A stretch of 64,000 nt of DNA from Methylohalobius sp. (GCA_026415315.1 JAOAHI010000006.1:29119-93118); one strand, 5' to 3'; counted from the stretch's first letter, positions 20,131 through 30,825 are shown. Translations and numbers: made by a program. The notes: generated from the letters alone by a model not told the origin.

Positions 20131-21300
20131 CTACTCCACCACCCGGGCCGACAAAACCCCCGGGATCGCTTTGATCCGGTCCAGGATTTCCCGCTGCACT
20201 GGTCCCTCAGCATCGATCAGGGAATACGCCACTTCCCCTTTGGATTTGTTCAAAAGCTCCTGGATATTAATCCCAGCTTCCCCGAGGCAGGCTGAGATCT
20301 TGCTGACCATGGCCGGCACATTGGCGTGGGGGATAGCGACTCGGGTAGTGCCGGGCGCGCGCGGCAGGACGACTTCGGGAAAGTTAACCGAATGGCGGAT
20401 GTTGCCGTTCTCTAGAAAATCGCGGATCTGCTCGGCTACCATGATGGCGCAGTTTTCCTCCGCTTCACGGGTGGAAGCACCGATGTGCGGTAAAGCAATC
20501 ACTTTAGGGTGATAGCGAAAGACCGCCGCCGGAAAATCCGTGACATAAGCGTGCAGCCGGCCGGTGTCCAATGCCTCGAGCACAGCCTGATTATCGACCA
20601 ACTCGCCGCGCGAAAAATTGAGCAGCACTGCCCCTTTCTTCATCCTTTGTAGGCGCTCAGCGTTAATACAGCGTTGGGTTTGCTCGGTCAACGGCATGTG
20701 TAAAGTGACAAAATCGCAAATCGCAAGCAGTTCCTCTAGGCTCGAGGCTTGGATCACTGAAGCCGACAGTTGCCAGGCCCGCTCTACCGTCAAATACGGG
20801 TCATAGCCGCTGACATTCATTCCCAGCGCCAGGGCTTTGTTGGCGACTCGCACTCCAATCGCACCTAGACCGACTACACCCAGCATCTTGCCGCCCAATT
20901 CAAACCCCTGAAAGCGTTTTTTGCTCGCTTCGATTTCGCGGTGTATTTCCTCATCCGAACCGTTCAGGCCGCGGACATACTCCCATGCTTGGCAGATGCT
21001 GCGGCAAGCAAGCAGCATTCCTGCCAGAACCAACTCCTTAACCGCATTGGCATTCGCTCCAGGCGTGTTGAACACGACGATGCCGCGATGCGTGCATTCG
21101 GCCACCGGGATATTGTTGACGCCTGCGCCGGCGCGACCTATGGCTTTGACAGTGTCTGGTAGCGGTTCGCCGTGCAGCTTATGGGAACGCAAGATGATCG
21201 CATCGGGGTGCTGGATCTCAGAGGCAACCTCGTATTTCTCCCGCGGCAGGCGTTCTAAGCCTGCGACTGAAATGTTATTGTATGTGCGAATCTTGAACAT
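20131..21300 (-). CDS. serA: D-3-phosphoglycerate dehydrogenase
   Basis: First committed step of serine synthesis (389 aa). An N-terminal substrate domain is followed by a Rossmann NAD site (LGVVGLGAIGVRVANKALALG, about 148-168), the catalytic Arg in LLNFSRGELVDNQAV and the His in ALPHIGASTREAEENCA. A single C-terminal ACT domain (about 315-388) suggests serine feedback. The ATG at 21300 is 4 nt after the serC stop. The adjacent serC makes a serine pair. Confidence 0.96.
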   Translation of the reverse strand: MFKIRTYNNISVAGLERLPREKYEVASEIQHPDAIILRSHKLHGEPLPDTVKAIGRAGAGVNNIPVAECTHRGIVVFNTPGANANAVKELVLAGMLLACRSICQAWEYVRGLNGSDEEIHREIEASKKRFQGFELGGKMLGVVGLGAIGVRVANKALALGMNVSGYDPYLTVERAWQLSASVIQASSLEELLAICDFVTLHMPLTEQTQRCINAERLQRMKKGAVLLNFSRGELVDNQAVLEALDTGRLHAYVTDFPAAVFRYHPKVIALPHIGASTREAEENCAIMVAEQIRDFLENGNIRHSVNFPEVVLPRAPGTTRVAIPHANVPAMVSKISACLGEAGINIQELLNKSKGEVAYSLIDAEGPVQREILDRIKAIPGVLSARVVE

Positions 21301-21304
21301 AGGA

Positions 21305-22375
21305 TTAACCGTAGCGCCGCTCAAACTCCTGCATAAATTCCACCAAGGCCTTGACCCCGCCTATCGGCATCGCGTTGTACAGGCTGGCCCGCATCCCGCC
21401 CACCGAGCGATGGCCTTTGAGGTTAACCAAACCCCGTTCCTCAGCCTGCTGCAGGAAAAGTGCATCCAAGTTAGAATCGGCTAAGGTAAACGGGATATTC
21501 ATCCGCGAGCGGTAACGGGAATCGACCGGATTGCGATAGAAATCCGAACCATCAATAGCTTGATATAGAAGGTTGGCTTTCTCAATATTGCGCTGTTCAA
21601 TCGCCTCCACCCCCCCTTGCTCGCGTAGCCACTCCAAAACTAGGCCCAACACGTACCAATTGTAGGTAGGGGGGGTATTCAGCATAGATCCTTCGCGAGC
21701 TTGCAAGCCATAGTCCCAAATCGAGGGGGTACAGGGCAAAGGACAGCCTATCAAATCCCGGCGGACGATTACCACGCAGATCCCAGCCGGACCCATGTTT
21801 TTCTGGGCACCCGCATAGATCAGCCCAAACCGGTTCACTTCTAGAGGGCGCGACAAGAGGTTGGAAGACATGTCCGAAACCAAAGGCAGGTCCACCTCCG
21901 GCACGAATGGAAACTCCACCCCCTCGATCGTCTCATTGGCCGTGTAATGGAAATAGGCCGCTTCGGGATCGATCTGCCAACTGGCCGGATCAGGGATGGT
22001 AGTAAACTTTTCCGGCGCGGCGGCGATCTGAGCTTCACCGTAGCACTTAGCTTCAGCTAGGGCTTTTTTGGACCAAGAGCCAGTCACCAAGTAGCTCATC
22101 TTGCGCCGATTGCCGAGCAGATTCATGGGGATGGCGGCGAATTGGCCCGTTGCTCCACCTGGCAAGAACAAACAAACGTAATCCTCCGGTATGCGCAGCA
22201 ACTCGCGCAAATCGGCCTCAGCTTTGGCCGCAATCTCCGCAAAATGCTCGCCGCGGTGGCTCATCTCCATCCCCGACATGCCACTACTGCGCCAATCCAG
22301 CATCTCTCTTTGAGCACGCTCGAGCACAGGCTCAGGCAACATCGAGGGCCCGGCGCTAAAGTTATAAACTCGCAT
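21305..22375 (-). CDS. serC: Phosphoserine aminotransferase
   Basis: PLP enzyme (356 aa) converting 3-phosphohydroxypyruvate to phosphoserine; it also acts in pyridoxal phosphate synthesis. It begins with YNFSAGPSMLPEPVLERAQ and has the PLP lysine in YAGAQKNMGPAGICVV (about residue 194). The C-terminus carries KGHRSVGGMRASLYNA. It starts 3 nt after the gyrA stop and is followed by serA. Confidence 0.98.
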   Translation of the reverse strand: MRVYNFSAGPSMLPEPVLERAQREMLDWRSSGMSGMEMSHRGEHFAEIAAKAEADLRELLRIPEDYVCLFLPGGATGQFAAIPMNLLGNRRKMSYLVTGSWSKKALAEAKCYGEAQIAAAPEKFTTIPDPASWQIDPEAAYFHYTANETIEGVEFPFVPEVDLPLVSDMSSNLLSRPLEVNRFGLIYAGAQKNMGPAGICVVIVRRDLIGCPLPCTPSIWDYGLQAREGSMLNTPPTYNWYVLGLVLEWLREQGGVEAIEQRNIEKANLLYQAIDGSDFYRNPVDSRYRSRMNIPFTLADSNLDALFLQQAEERGLVNLKGHRSVGGMRASLYNAMPIGGVKALVEFMQEFERRYG

Positions 22376-22378
22376 TGG

Positions 22379-24916
22379 TTACTCTTCCTCCGGCAACGTT
22401 TCGATTCTATCTACACCCACCAGCTTCTCGCCCGCATTAAGGCGGATGATGCGCACCCCTTGCGTGTTGCGACCGAGCACGGGAATGTCCGCAACTCGAA
22501 TGCGCGCCAAAGTTCCACCCGTGGTGATGAGCATGATTTCATCCTCCTCCCGCACCAACACTGCCCCAACTAAAGGACCGTTACGCTCGGTGGTCTGCAT
22601 CGCGATCACCCCCTGACCACCGCGGCCATGACGAGGAAAGTCGGCGCATCGGCTGCGCTTACCATAGCCGTTTTCAGTCACGGTCAGAACAGCGCCTTCA
22701 CCCCTCAATACCAAAGCGATCACCCGCTGGCCTTCAGGCAACCTCATTCCCCGCACTCCGCCCGCAGCCCGCCCCATGGAGCGGACTTCTTCCTCATTGA
22801 AACAAACCGCCCGCCCGGCGCTGGAGAACAGCATCACGTCCTGCTTACCGTCGGTCAAAGCCGCCCCAACCAACATATCCCCGGGTTTTAAATCGATGGC
22901 GATCTTGCCGCTGGCGCGCAGGGATTCAAACTCGCTCAAAGGGGTTTTCTTGACTACGCCCCAGGCAGTGGCCAAAAACACAAAACCACCGGCAGCAAAA
23001 TCGCGCACGGGTAGCACCGCATGGATGCGCTCTCCCTCCTCCAGCGGCAACAAATTGACAATGGGTTTACCCCGGGAAATCCGGCTTGCCATGGGTAATT
23101 CGTATACCTTCAGGCCATAGACTTTGCCCAGGCTAGAGAAACAAAGCAAAGTAGCATGGGTATTGGCGATCAACAGTTCCTCAACAAAATCCTCTTCTTT
23201 GGTCGCCGTGGCGGCTTTGCCCTTGCCTCCGCGGCGCTGGGCTTGATAGACCGAGAGCGGTTGAGCCTTAACATAGCCGGCGTGGGTTAAGGTGACCACC
23301 ACATCCTCATCTGTGATCAGATCCTCGACTGAAAGGCTGACCTGCTCTGCCAAGATTTCGGTGCGCCGTTCGTCGCCAAACTGGTCGCGCAGCTCCACCA
23401 GCTCCCGGCGAATAACGGCAAGTAAACGCCGGTCACTGCCCAAGATTGCAAGCAACTCGTCGATTTGCGCCAAAAGGGCCTGGTACTCCTCAAAGATTTT
23501 GTCCTGCTCCAGGCCGGTCAGGCGGTGAAGGCGCAAGTCTAAGATCGCTTGCGCCTGAGCCGGCGACAGCCGATAGCCATCCACGCCCAAACCCAGGCCC
23601 TCCTCCAAGTCCTCAGGGCGGGCTTGCGCGGCATCGATTCGCGCTAGATAAGACGCTACCGCCCCTGGCTGCCAGACTTTAGCTAGCAGTTGCTCCTTGG
23701 CCTCTTTTGGGCTAGGGGCCGATTTAATCAGCCCTATGACCTGGTCGATGTTGGCTAGAGCCACCGCCAGTCCTTCCAATATATGCACCCGCTCGCGCGC
23801 CTTACGCAACTCATGCAAAGTGCGGCGGGTAACAACCTCACGGCGGTGGTCCAGGAATGCCTCCAGCATCTCCTTAAGGTTCAAACACCTAGGCCGTCCA
23901 TCTACCAGAGCCACCAGATTGATCCCGAATACGCTTTGGAGTTGAGTGTGTTGGTACAGGTTGTTGAGTACCACCTCGGGCTGTTCTCCGCGTTTGAGCT
24001 CAATCACCACGCGCATGCCATCTTTGTCTGACTCGTCGCGCAGCGCAGCAATCCCGCTGAGCTTTTCCTCCTTCACCAGTTCAGCGATCCTCTCGATCAA
24101 ACGCGCCTTGTTGACCTGATAGGGGAGTTCGGTTACGACAATACTTTGGCGGCCACCGTCTTTGCTGGTCTCCACATGCGATAAAGCACGCAGATAAATT
24201 CTTCCGCGACCAGTCAAATACGCTTGGCGAATCCCCTCAGCGCCATTGATGACGGCACCCGTGGGAAAATCCGGTCCGGGAATATGGCGCATTAATTCAT
24301 TGATCTCTATCTCAGGATTCTCGATTAAAGCTAAAATTCCGTTGATCACCTCAGTTAGGTTGTGTGGCGGGATGTTGGTCGCCATCCCAACGGCGATCCC
24401 AGATGAGCCGTTGACTAAGAGATTAGGAAGCTTGGTGGGCAAGACTTCCGGTTCGCGCTCGGACTCGTCATAGTTGGGAGCAAAATCGACCGTGTCTTTA
24501 TCTAGATCGGCTAAAAGCTCATGGGCAATGCGCGCCATGCGCACCTCCGTGTAGCGCATCGCCGCCGGAGGGTCGCCATCGACTGAACCGAAGTTGCCTT
24601 GGCCGTCGATTAATACATAGCGCATGGAGAACGGCTGCGCCATGCGCACAATAGTCTCGTAAACGGCGGCATCACCATGGGGGTGGTACTTACCGATCAC
24701 ATCCCCTACGACACGCGCCGATTTCTTATAAGGCTTATTCCAGTCGTTGCCCAATTCATACATGGAGTACAAGACTCGCCTGTGCACTGGCTTTAAACCG
24801 TCGCGCACATCGGGCAAAGCTCGTCCCACGATCACGCTCATGGCGTAATCGAGGTAAGAATGCCTCATTTCCTCTTCTAGCGCGACGGAGACGACTTCTT
24901 TGGCAAATTCAGCCAT
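22379..24916 (-). CDS. gyrA: DNA gyrase subunit A
   Basis: Breakage-reunion subunit of DNA gyrase (845 aa). The active-site tyrosine is in [11 protein letters not shown] (about residue 122) and the GyrA box QRRGGKG (about 565) marks true gyrase rather than topoisomerase IV. Six beta-pinwheel repeats follow. The quinolone-determining segment reads [17 protein letters not shown], with Ala and Glu where E. coli has Ser83 and Asp87. It is first of a gyrA-serC-serA-pheA-hisC-tyrA-aroA-cmk run. Confidence 0.98.
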   Translation of the reverse strand: MAEFAKEVVSVALEEEMRHSYLDYAMSVIVGRALPDVRDGLKPVHRRVLYSMYELGNDWNKPYKKSARVVGDVIGKYHPHGDAAVYETIVRMAQPFSMRYVLIDGQGNFGSVDGDPPAAMRYTEVRMARIAHELLADLDKDTVDFAPNYDESEREPEVLPTKLPNLLVNGSSGIAVGMATNIPPHNLTEVINGILALIENPEIEINELMRHIPGPDFPTGAVINGAEGIRQAYLTGRGRIYLRALSHVETSKDGGRQSIVVTELPYQVNKARLIERIAELVKEEKLSGIAALRDESDKDGMRVVIELKRGEQPEVVLNNLYQHTQLQSVFGINLVALVDGRPRCLNLKEMLEAFLDHRREVVTRRTLHELRKARERVHILEGLAVALANIDQVIGLIKSAPSPKEAKEQLLAKVWQPGAVASYLARIDAAQARPEDLEEGLGLGVDGYRLSPAQAQAILDLRLHRLTGLEQDKIFEEYQALLAQIDELLAILGSDRRLLAVIRRELVELRDQFGDERRTEILAEQVSLSVEDLITDEDVVVTLTHAGYVKAQPLSVYQAQRRGGKGKAATATKEEDFVEELLIANTHATLLCFSSLGKVYGLKVYELPMASRISRGKPIVNLLPLEEGERIHAVLPVRDFAAGGFVFLATAWGVVKKTPLSEFESLRASGKIAIDLKPGDMLVGAALTDGKQDVMLFSSAGRAVCFNEEEVRSMGRAAGGVRGMRLPEGQRVIALVLRGEGAVLTVTENGYGKRSRCADFPRHGRGGQGVIAMQTTERNGPLVGAVLVREEDEIMLITTGGTLARIRVADIPVLGRNTQGVRIIRLNAGEKLVGVDRIETLPEEE

Positions 24917-24943
24917 GACAAAAAACTACGAAAAAACTTTTAA

Positions 24944-24949
24944 ATTATA
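24944..24949 (-). promoter_or_regulatory. Candidate -10 element for gyrA
   Basis: A perfect TATAAT lies on the minus strand 28 nt before the gyrA start codon, in the 65-nt gap to orn. No convincing -35 hexamer is found at normal spacing, so this is only a candidate. Confidence 0.35.
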
Positions 24950-24981
24950 TCCAAATTCAACTTACCCCGATAGCGGCCGCT

Positions 24982-25527
24982 TCAATAACGGATAAAATTC
25001 GACCGATAATACTTAAGTTCCTCGATAGACTCTAAAATGTCAGCCAGCGCTTGATGGGCGTTTTTCTTTTTGAAACCTTCCTGAACCTTAGGCGCCCAGC
25101 GCCTGGCCAGCTCTTTGAGGGTCGAGACATCCAGGTTGCGGTAATGAAAATACGCTTCCAACTTAGGCATGCAGCGGTACAAAAAGCGCCGATCCTGGCA
25201 GACACTATTGCCGCACATGGGCGAGACTCCTACCGGTACCCAACGTTGTAAAAACTCCATCGTTTTGGCCTCGGCCTCCTGATAGCTGACGCCGTGCGCG
25301 CGCACCCGCTCAAGCAGCCCTGAAGCGCTGTGATGTTTGCGGTTCCAATCGTCCATCGCCGCAAGTCGGCTCTCCGGCTGGGAAATCGCCAGCACTGGAC
25401 CGATCGCCAGTACGTTCAATTCTTGATCGGTCACCACCGTAGCGATTTCCAAAATCTCATCCCGATCTGGGTCTAGCCCAGTCATCTCTAAATCTATCCA
25501 AATCAGGTTGGTTTTATCCTCGGCCAT
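24982..25527 (-). CDS. orn: Oligoribonuclease
   Basis: DEDDh-family 3'-5' exonuclease (181 aa) that clears RNA dinucleotides, including pGpG from cyclic-di-GMP turnover. Catalytic elements are [20 protein letters not shown] (Asp/Glu, about 10-29), [20 protein letters not shown] (Asp) and the C-terminal [15 protein letters not shown] (His and Asp). Full length. It diverges from the M48 protease gene across 92 bp. Confidence 0.97.
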   Translation of the reverse strand: MAEDKTNLIWIDLEMTGLDPDRDEILEIATVVTDQELNVLAIGPVLAISQPESRLAAMDDWNRKHHSASGLLERVRAHGVSYQEAEAKTMEFLQRWVPVGVSPMCGNSVCQDRRFLYRCMPKLEAYFHYRNLDVSTLKELARRWAPKVQEGFKKKNAHQALADILESIEELKYYRSNFIRY

Positions 25528-25619
25528 GCTTGTCTAAACCTTAAAGCGTTAAAATTGTCAGTAGCTAATAGCAACAAAAGCTAAGCTGTCTTATCAATTA
25601 TTTAACTTGCCGATCGCGT

Positions 25620-26864
25620 ATGAACGCTTTTACCCTGGTTTTTTTGTGTGCTCTTGCCGTTTCCTTTGGCCTTGAATTATGGCTCGCCCGACGCCACGCC
25701 GATCACGTGCGCGCCCATTGTGACCGTGTACCTGAGCCCTTTCAAGACACCATTACCTTGGCCGCGCATCAGAAAGCAGCCGCTTATACGTTAGCTAAAA
25801 TCAAACTCCAACAGGGCGCACGCTTAGTTCAAACCGCGCTGCTGCTGACGTTTACCCTCGGCGGCGGTATAGCCGCCCTTGACCGGTGGTGGAGTCAACT
25901 TGACCTCGGTCCTATCGCCCGCGGCACAGGGCTGATCCTATCGACGATGTTTTTGCTAGCGCTTTTGGAGCTGCCCCTTTCTATCTATCAGACTTTTGTA
26001 ATCGAGGAAAAATTCGGCTTCAATCGCACGACTAAGCTTCAGTTTATCAAGGACTTGGGCTTGCAGCCAGCCCTGGCCTTGGCGCTGGGTACTCCCTTGG
26101 TAGCTATGATCTTGTGGATTATGGTCGGCGCTGGGCCGAGCTGGTGGATCATCGCCTGGGCGACGTTCTTTGGGTTTTCCTTGTTCGTGAGCTGGATCTA
26201 TCCCAGCTTGATCGCACCGCTGTTTAACCGCTTCACTCCGCTTGAGGACCCCAAACTCTACAGCCGCATCCAGCAGTTATTAGAGCGTTGCGGTTTTCAC
26301 AGCCGCGGGATCTTCGTCATGGACGGCTCGCGTCGCAGCGGCCATGGCAATGCCTACTTCACCGGCCTTGGCCGCAACAAGCGGATCGTGTTCTTCGATA
26401 CTCTGGTGCAAGCCTTAGAGGCGGAGGAGCTAGAAGCGGTGTTAGCCCATGAACTTGGCCATTTCAAGCGCCGTCACGTCGTTAAACTGCTTATCCTAAG
26501 CGCTGCTATTACTTTTGTCGGTTTTGCTCTGCTTGGATTTTTATCCGGCCAGAGTTGGTTTTATCAAGGGCTTGGCGTCTCGCAACCGTCTCCAGCTGCT
26601 GCCCTGCTGCTGTTCACACTGACCGCTCCGGTCTTGAGCACCTTTATTCAGCCGGTGTTGGCGGCGGTGCAGCGCCGATACGAATTTGAAGCGGATGCCT
26701 TCGCCGCTTCCCTGACTCAGCCCCAAGCTCTGATCCAAGCGCTGGTCAAGCTTTATCGCGACAACGCCGCCACCCTTACCCCTGATCCCCTGTACGCTGC
26801 CTTCCATTATAGCCATCCTCCAGCTGCGATCCGAATTGCCAAGTTGCAACAAGCGCAAGCATGA
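25620..26864 (+). CDS. M48-family membrane metalloprotease (Ste24-like)
   Basis: Integral membrane zinc endopeptidase (414 aa) of the CAAX-protease/Ste24 type, presumably acting in membrane-protein quality control. It has several transmembrane helices (about 3-20, 65-85, 100-120, 145-165, 175-195, 290-345). The zinc motif HELGH lies in AVLAHELGHFKRRHV (about 280) and the third ligand Glu in RRYEFEADAFAASL. It is much longer than HtpX and has the Ste24 N-terminal helix set. It overlaps rsgA by 4 nt (ATGA). Confidence 0.93.
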   Translation: MNAFTLVFLCALAVSFGLELWLARRHADHVRAHCDRVPEPFQDTITLAAHQKAAAYTLAKIKLQQGARLVQTALLLTFTLGGGIAALDRWWSQLDLGPIARGTGLILSTMFLLALLELPLSIYQTFVIEEKFGFNRTTKLQFIKDLGLQPALALALGTPLVAMILWIMVGAGPSWWIIAWATFFGFSLFVSWIYPSLIAPLFNRFTPLEDPKLYSRIQQLLERCGFHSRGIFVMDGSRRSGHGNAYFTGLGRNKRIVFFDTLVQALEAEELEAVLAHELGHFKRRHVVKLLILSAAITFVGFALLGFLSGQSWFYQGLGVSQPSPAAALLLFTLTAPVLSTFIQPVLAAVQRRYEFEADAFAASLTQPQALIQALVKLYRDNAATLTPDPLYAAFHYSHPPAAIRIAKLQQAQA

Positions 26865-27757
26865 GGTCGGTCCACCGTGGGCGGGTCGTCGCCTGCTTTG
26901 GCAAAGAGTGGGCAGTAGAAGATAAAAGCGGTCGCCTGGTCCTAGCTTATCCTTCGGTAAAGTGCAGGGAATTGCCCTGCATAGGCGACCTGATCGAGTG
27001 GGAATCGATCGATAGCCAACGTGGCCGGATCCTTGCCGTCCTGCCGCGCATAACCTGCCTGGTGCGCCCAGGACGCAACGGCAAACCGCGCGCTGCCGCT
27101 GCTAACGTCGACCAAGTCCTCATCGTGATCGCTCCTGAACCCAAGTTCGACCTGCTACTGGTGGATCAATATCTGGTCGTGGGCGAGAGCCAAAACATTA
27201 AACCTTTGTTGGTGGTCAACAAGGTGGACTTGCTCACCGACGAGGCCCGAGGCTGCCTGTTACAAGAGCTTGCCCCTTATCGATCCTCGTACCCCCTCCT
27301 TACCGTCAGCGCTAAAACAGGTGAAGGGATAGAAGCGTTGCGCAGTGCGCTCAAAAACCAAACCTCGATGTTTGCTGGGCAGTCAGGGGTGGGCAAATCT
27401 TCCCTGTTGCACGTCCTTATCCCTAACCAAGCTGTCCGAATTGGGGAGTTGTCCGCAATCACTCGCCGTGGGCGCCATACAACTACTAGCGCCAGGCTTT
27501 TTCACTTGCCGGATGGCGGTGACCTCATCGACACGCCCGGAGTAGCCATCTTCGGCCTGGCGGGCATCGATCCGCAGCAATTGGCCCGCGGCTACCGGGA
27601 ATTTCGAAGCTTTATCCCCCAGTGCCGCTTCGCCGATTGCCAACACGCAAGCGATTTAGGCTGTGCAGTGCGCCACGCGACCGAGACTGGGGCCATTAGC
27701 CTTGATCGCTACCAGCGTTACTTAAAACTTTTGGCCAAACTGCCTGAGATTTCCTAA
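26861..27757 (+). CDS. rsgA: Ribosome small-subunit-dependent GTPase RsgA
   Basis: Circularly permuted GTPase (298 aa) acting in late 30S maturation. An OB fold comes first (about 5-70), then the permuted G motifs: NKVDLL (G4), [16 protein letters not shown] (G1) and [11 protein letters not shown] (G3). The C-terminal zinc finger has [16 protein letters not shown]. Coupled to the M48 gene; its last 4 nt overlap the end of recR on the other strand. E. coli also has rsgA near orn. Confidence 0.96.
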   Translation: MRSVHRGRVVACFGKEWAVEDKSGRLVLAYPSVKCRELPCIGDLIEWESIDSQRGRILAVLPRITCLVRPGRNGKPRAAAANVDQVLIVIAPEPKFDLLLVDQYLVVGESQNIKPLLVVNKVDLLTDEARGCLLQELAPYRSSYPLLTVSAKTGEGIEALRSALKNQTSMFAGQSGVGKSSLLHVLIPNQAVRIGELSAITRRGRHTTTSARLFHLPDGGDLIDTPGVAIFGLAGIDPQQLARGYREFRSFIPQCRFADCQHASDLGCAVRHATETGAISLDRYQRYLKLLAKLPEIS

Positions 27758-28353
27758 ACCGCCCGCCGCCCCTCGAACGCATACGCCAGGGTGTGGGCGT
27801 CGAGGTACTCCAGCTCTCCGCCTACCGGTACCCCATGGGCAATGCGGCTGACGCCAACCCCGCAGCTTTTGGCCATCTCCGCCAAATAATAAGCAGTGGC
27901 TTCTCCCTCAGCGGTAAGGTTGGTGGCTAGGATCAATTCCTTGATTTCGCCCGTCCTGAGCCGCCGCTCCAGCTCGTCTAGACCGAGATCCTCTGGACCG
28001 ATGCCGTCCAGCGGAGACAGATGGCCATGGAGGATAAAGAACATGCCTTTAAACACTCCTGTCTGTTCGATCGCTGCCGCATCGGCTGGGGTTTCCACTA
28101 TGCACAACTTGGATCGGTCACGGCCGGGATCCAAGCAAATAGGGCAGACTGGCATATCGGTAAGGTTGCGGCAAGCTTGGCAGCGACGAATGCTGGCCAA
28201 CGCCTCATTTAACGCTTCGGCCAGACGGCGCGCCCCCTCCCGATCGCGTTGGAGAAGGTGGAAAGCCATACGCTGTGCTGATTTCGGTCCCACCCCTGGC
28301 AAGCACCTTAGCGCTTGCACTAGGCGCTTTAAACAAGAGCTCGGTTCCTGCAT
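27754..28353 (-). CDS. recR: Recombination mediator protein RecR
   Basis: RecFOR-pathway protein (199 aa) that helps load RecA at gaps. A helix-hairpin-helix lies at [20 protein letters not shown], followed by a four-cysteine zinc finger ([18 protein letters not shown], about 57-74). A Toprim domain follows with [19 protein letters not shown] and [17 protein letters not shown]. It overlaps ybaB by 1 nt; dnaX-ybaB-recR is a classic conserved cluster. Confidence 0.98.
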   Translation of the reverse strand: MQEPSSCLKRLVQALRCLPGVGPKSAQRMAFHLLQRDREGARRLAEALNEALASIRRCQACRNLTDMPVCPICLDPGRDRSKLCIVETPADAAAIEQTGVFKGMFFILHGHLSPLDGIGPEDLGLDELERRLRTGEIKELILATNLTAEGEATAYYLAEMAKSCGVGVSRIAHGVPVGGELEYLDAHTLAYAFEGRRAV

Positions 28354-28676
28354 CAGAACGGCAACTTTATTCCGCCTGGCAACTGGAAACCGCCAGCCAG
28401 CTCAGCCATCTTTTCCTCTTTGAGCTTGGCGACCTTGCGCACCGCATCGTTGACCGCTGCAGCCACGAGGTCCTCTAGGATTTCTTTATCTTCCTTAAGC
28501 AACGCCTGATCTATAAATAAGCGCTGTACTTCACGGCGCCCGTTCATAATCACCCTTACCAAGCCACCGCCTGCCTCACCTTGGATTTCGGCCTTAGCCA
28601 ACTCTTCCTGAGCTTGCTTAAATTTCTCCTGTATTTCCTGAGCCTGCTGCATCAAGGCCGCTAGTGGATTTTTCAT
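28353..28676 (-). CDS. ybaB: YbaB/EbfC family nucleoid-associated protein
   Basis: Small DNA-binding protein (107 aa). The sequence [20 protein letters not shown] (N-terminal helix) followed by [20 protein letters not shown] and the C-terminal LPGGIKLPF match the YbaB family. It lies between dnaX (13 nt upstream) and recR. Confidence 0.97.
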   Translation of the reverse strand: MKNPLAALMQQAQEIQEKFKQAQEELAKAEIQGEAGGGLVRVIMNGRREVQRLFIDQALLKEDKEILEDLVAAAVNDAVRKVAKLKEEKMAELAGGFQLPGGIKLPF

Positions 28677-28689
28677 ACCCTTGAACTCC

Positions 28690-30213
28690 TTAAAAACCGT
28701 CTATTTCTATTGGCTTGATCGACACGATCTGAGCGTTGCAAGTTTCCACAAAAGTCCGAACCGTCTCATCCTCTGCAATCGCTCGCTCGGCCGCCTCCCG
28801 TCTCTCTTGCTGCTGACGCTGGCGCAGGCCGGCAGGGGTCTCCAGCAGGTTCTTACCGAAGCGAATTACAAGTTCGATCCGCCTGCCCAGGCCAGCCTGC
28901 AGAGCTCGCTCCAATTGTTCCTTCCGGTTTGCGCTGTACAAGTGGGCAAGGCTCTGGTCTAGCACCAACTCGCATCGCCGCTCGTCCAATCGATCCAGCA
29001 CGCAGTGATGGGCCAGTTCCTTAGTCATACCGGCGAGCGGCATCCGTGCTAATAAATCCGCCCATTGCTCTGAAGGGATATCTTGTTTTACCTCAACCTC
29101 AACGCTCGTTGGTTTCAGTGCCACTTCTGGGATTTCCAGCGGCCGAAACGCCAACATTCTAAGCAGCACCATTTCCAGGCCTGTGCGCGGATCGGGCGCC
29201 AGAGGCAGATCCCTTTGCCCCATCAGGGCGATTTGATAACACAGCTGCACGTCTTCAGGAGACAACGCGCGGGCTTGCGCCAAGATGAAATCGCGTTCCT
29301 CATCCTGTTCAGCGGTTTCAGGCAACATCTGAGCCAAAGCGATGCGGTGCAGCAGGCTCAATATTTCCTTGAGCACCTCGCCCAGCTCTATTCCCGCCTC
29401 GGCCAGCAACGCAACTTCGGCCATGACCGCACGCACATCCCGCGCGGCTAAAGCTTCTACCAACCCAGTCAAAGAACGCCGCGACAGCCCAAGCATCGCC
29501 TCTACATCGCTTGTCCTAACCTGGCCACCGCCGTAAGCGATCGCCTGATCGAGCAGACTGAGAGCATCGCGTAGGCTGCCGTCGGCGGCACGCGTTAATC
29601 GTCTTAACGCTCCACTTTCGCAGGCGATTCCTTCGAATTTAAGGATGTGTTTAAGACGCGCTTCGATCTGGTCCGGTGCCAGTTTCTTCAAACCGAACTG
29701 CAGGCAACGCGACAGAACCGTCGCTGGGATCTTCTGTGGATCGGTGGTAGCAAGCAAAAACTTGACATGAGGAGGGGGCTCTTCCAAAGTCTTGAGCAAG
29801 GCGTTGAAACTATGCCCCGAGAGCATGTGCACTTCGTCGATCAGATACACCTTATAACGGCCGCAGCTTGGTGCGTACTGAGCGTTTTCTAAAAGCTTTT
29901 GGGTATCTTCGACTCGCGTGCGGGAAGCGGCATCTACTTCGATTAGGTCGACGAAACGGCCCTCGTCCACCGCTAAGCAGACCTCACACTGGCCGCACGG
30001 TTCACCGTCCTGGAGTTGCTCGCAGTTAAAGGCTTTGGCCAGTATCCGGGCGATGGTAGTCTTGCCCACTCCACGGGTGCCGGTGAACAGGTAAGCGTGA
30101 TGTGTGCGGCCAGTGCGCAAGGCGTTGCGCAGTGCCTGTACGACGTGGGCTTGTCCAGTGATCTCAGCAAAACGGCGCGGTCGCCACGTGCGCGCAAGCG
30201 CTTGATAGCTCAT
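28690..30213 (-). CDS. dnaX: DNA polymerase III subunit tau/gamma
   Basis: Clamp-loader ATPase (507 aa). The P-loop is in FTGTRGVGKTTIARILAKAF (about 43-62). A zinc module CEQLQDGEPCGQCEVC follows, then the Walker B VYLIDEVHMLSGHSFNALLK and the SRC sensor VLSRCLQFGLKKL. The C-terminal tail is short (E. coli tau is 643 aa), but the polymerase-contacting end looks intact. I could not identify a programmed frameshift site for a gamma form. It lies 14 nt downstream of the SRP RNA gene. Confidence 0.97.
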   Translation of the reverse strand: MSYQALARTWRPRRFAEITGQAHVVQALRNALRTGRTHHAYLFTGTRGVGKTTIARILAKAFNCEQLQDGEPCGQCEVCLAVDEGRFVDLIEVDAASRTRVEDTQKLLENAQYAPSCGRYKVYLIDEVHMLSGHSFNALLKTLEEPPPHVKFLLATTDPQKIPATVLSRCLQFGLKKLAPDQIEARLKHILKFEGIACESGALRRLTRAADGSLRDALSLLDQAIAYGGGQVRTSDVEAMLGLSRRSLTGLVEALAARDVRAVMAEVALLAEAGIELGEVLKEILSLLHRIALAQMLPETAEQDEERDFILAQARALSPEDVQLCYQIALMGQRDLPLAPDPRTGLEMVLLRMLAFRPLEIPEVALKPTSVEVEVKQDIPSEQWADLLARMPLAGMTKELAHHCVLDRLDERRCELVLDQSLAHLYSANRKEQLERALQAGLGRRIELVIRFGKNLLETPAGLRQRQQQERREAAERAIAEDETVRTFVETCNAQIVSIKPIEIDGF

Positions 30214-30227
30214 GGGTCTCTTAAGGC

Positions 30228-30339
<112 letters not shown>

Positions 30340-30382
30340 ATAGTGCACTTTTAAATTTTTAATTATCTGACCCTCTCTTGCC

Positions 30383-30396
30383 GATTGCAAGCAATC
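30383..30396. repeat. 14-bp inverted repeat between ffs and the small membrane-protein gene
   Basis: GATTGC-AA-GCAATC is a perfect inverted repeat in the divergent intergenic region. It lies upstream of the SRP RNA promoter region on one side and of the 30405-30433 promoter on the other, so it could be an operator. Short palindromes can arise by chance. Confidence 0.3.
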
Positions 30397-30404
30397 TTGC
30401 ACCC

Positions 30405-30433
30405 TTGTCGCTGCCCTAGCGCTAGAGTATGAT
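30405..30433 (+). promoter_or_regulatory. Sigma-70-type promoter with palindromic spacer
   Basis: TTGTCG (30405-30410), 17-nt spacer, TATGAT (30428-30433), reading towards the gene at 30469. The spacer contains the 10-bp palindrome CTAGCGCTAG (30416-30425), a position where a repressor could block the promoter. An AAGGAGG ribosome site precedes the downstream ATG. Confidence 0.6.
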
Positions 30434-30468
30434 CTCAGCTTCACCCAATAACCCAACAAGGAGGCAAC

Positions 30469-30825
30469 ATGGTTCCGCTTACTGGTTCTCTCGCTGCTTT
30501 CACGGTGGCTGCTTTGCTTGGAGCGCTGATTGCCTTTGACTTATTTCGCGGGCGCCCGGTCGATCGCGCCATTATTTTGACCCACGCTGGAATGGCGGTG
30601 CTCGGAGCCCTGTTGGCAATCAGCGCCGCGCTGATGGGGGATAAGCGCGTTTACCTTAACATCGCTTTGGTGGTCGTCATCGCCCTGTTGGGCTTTACCG
30701 CGGCAACCCGCCGTTACAAAACCGGCCAAGTGCAAAAACCTCTCCTGTTGGCCCACGCAGGCATTGCCGTCGTCTGTTATCTGATCTTAGCTGCTGTCGT
30801 CTTCGGCGTAAATATAGGTCTGTAA
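30469..30825 (+). CDS. Small four-helix membrane protein, function unknown
   Basis: 118-residue hydrophobic protein with about four predicted transmembrane helices (about 6-26, 37-58, 63-80, 92-114) joined by short charged loops (DLFRGRPVDR, RRYKTGQVQK). The two halves both contain an 'H-AG-A' element (THAGMAVLGA and AHAGIAVVCY), which suggests an internal duplication of a two-helix unit. A strong ribosome site (AAGGAGG, 4-nt gap) supports the start. I do not recognise the family. Confidence 0.85.
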   Translation: MVPLTGSLAAFTVAALLGALIAFDLFRGRPVDRAIILTHAGMAVLGALLAISAALMGDKRVYLNIALVVVIALLGFTAATRRYKTGQVQKPLLLAHAGIAVVCYLILAAVVFGVNIGL

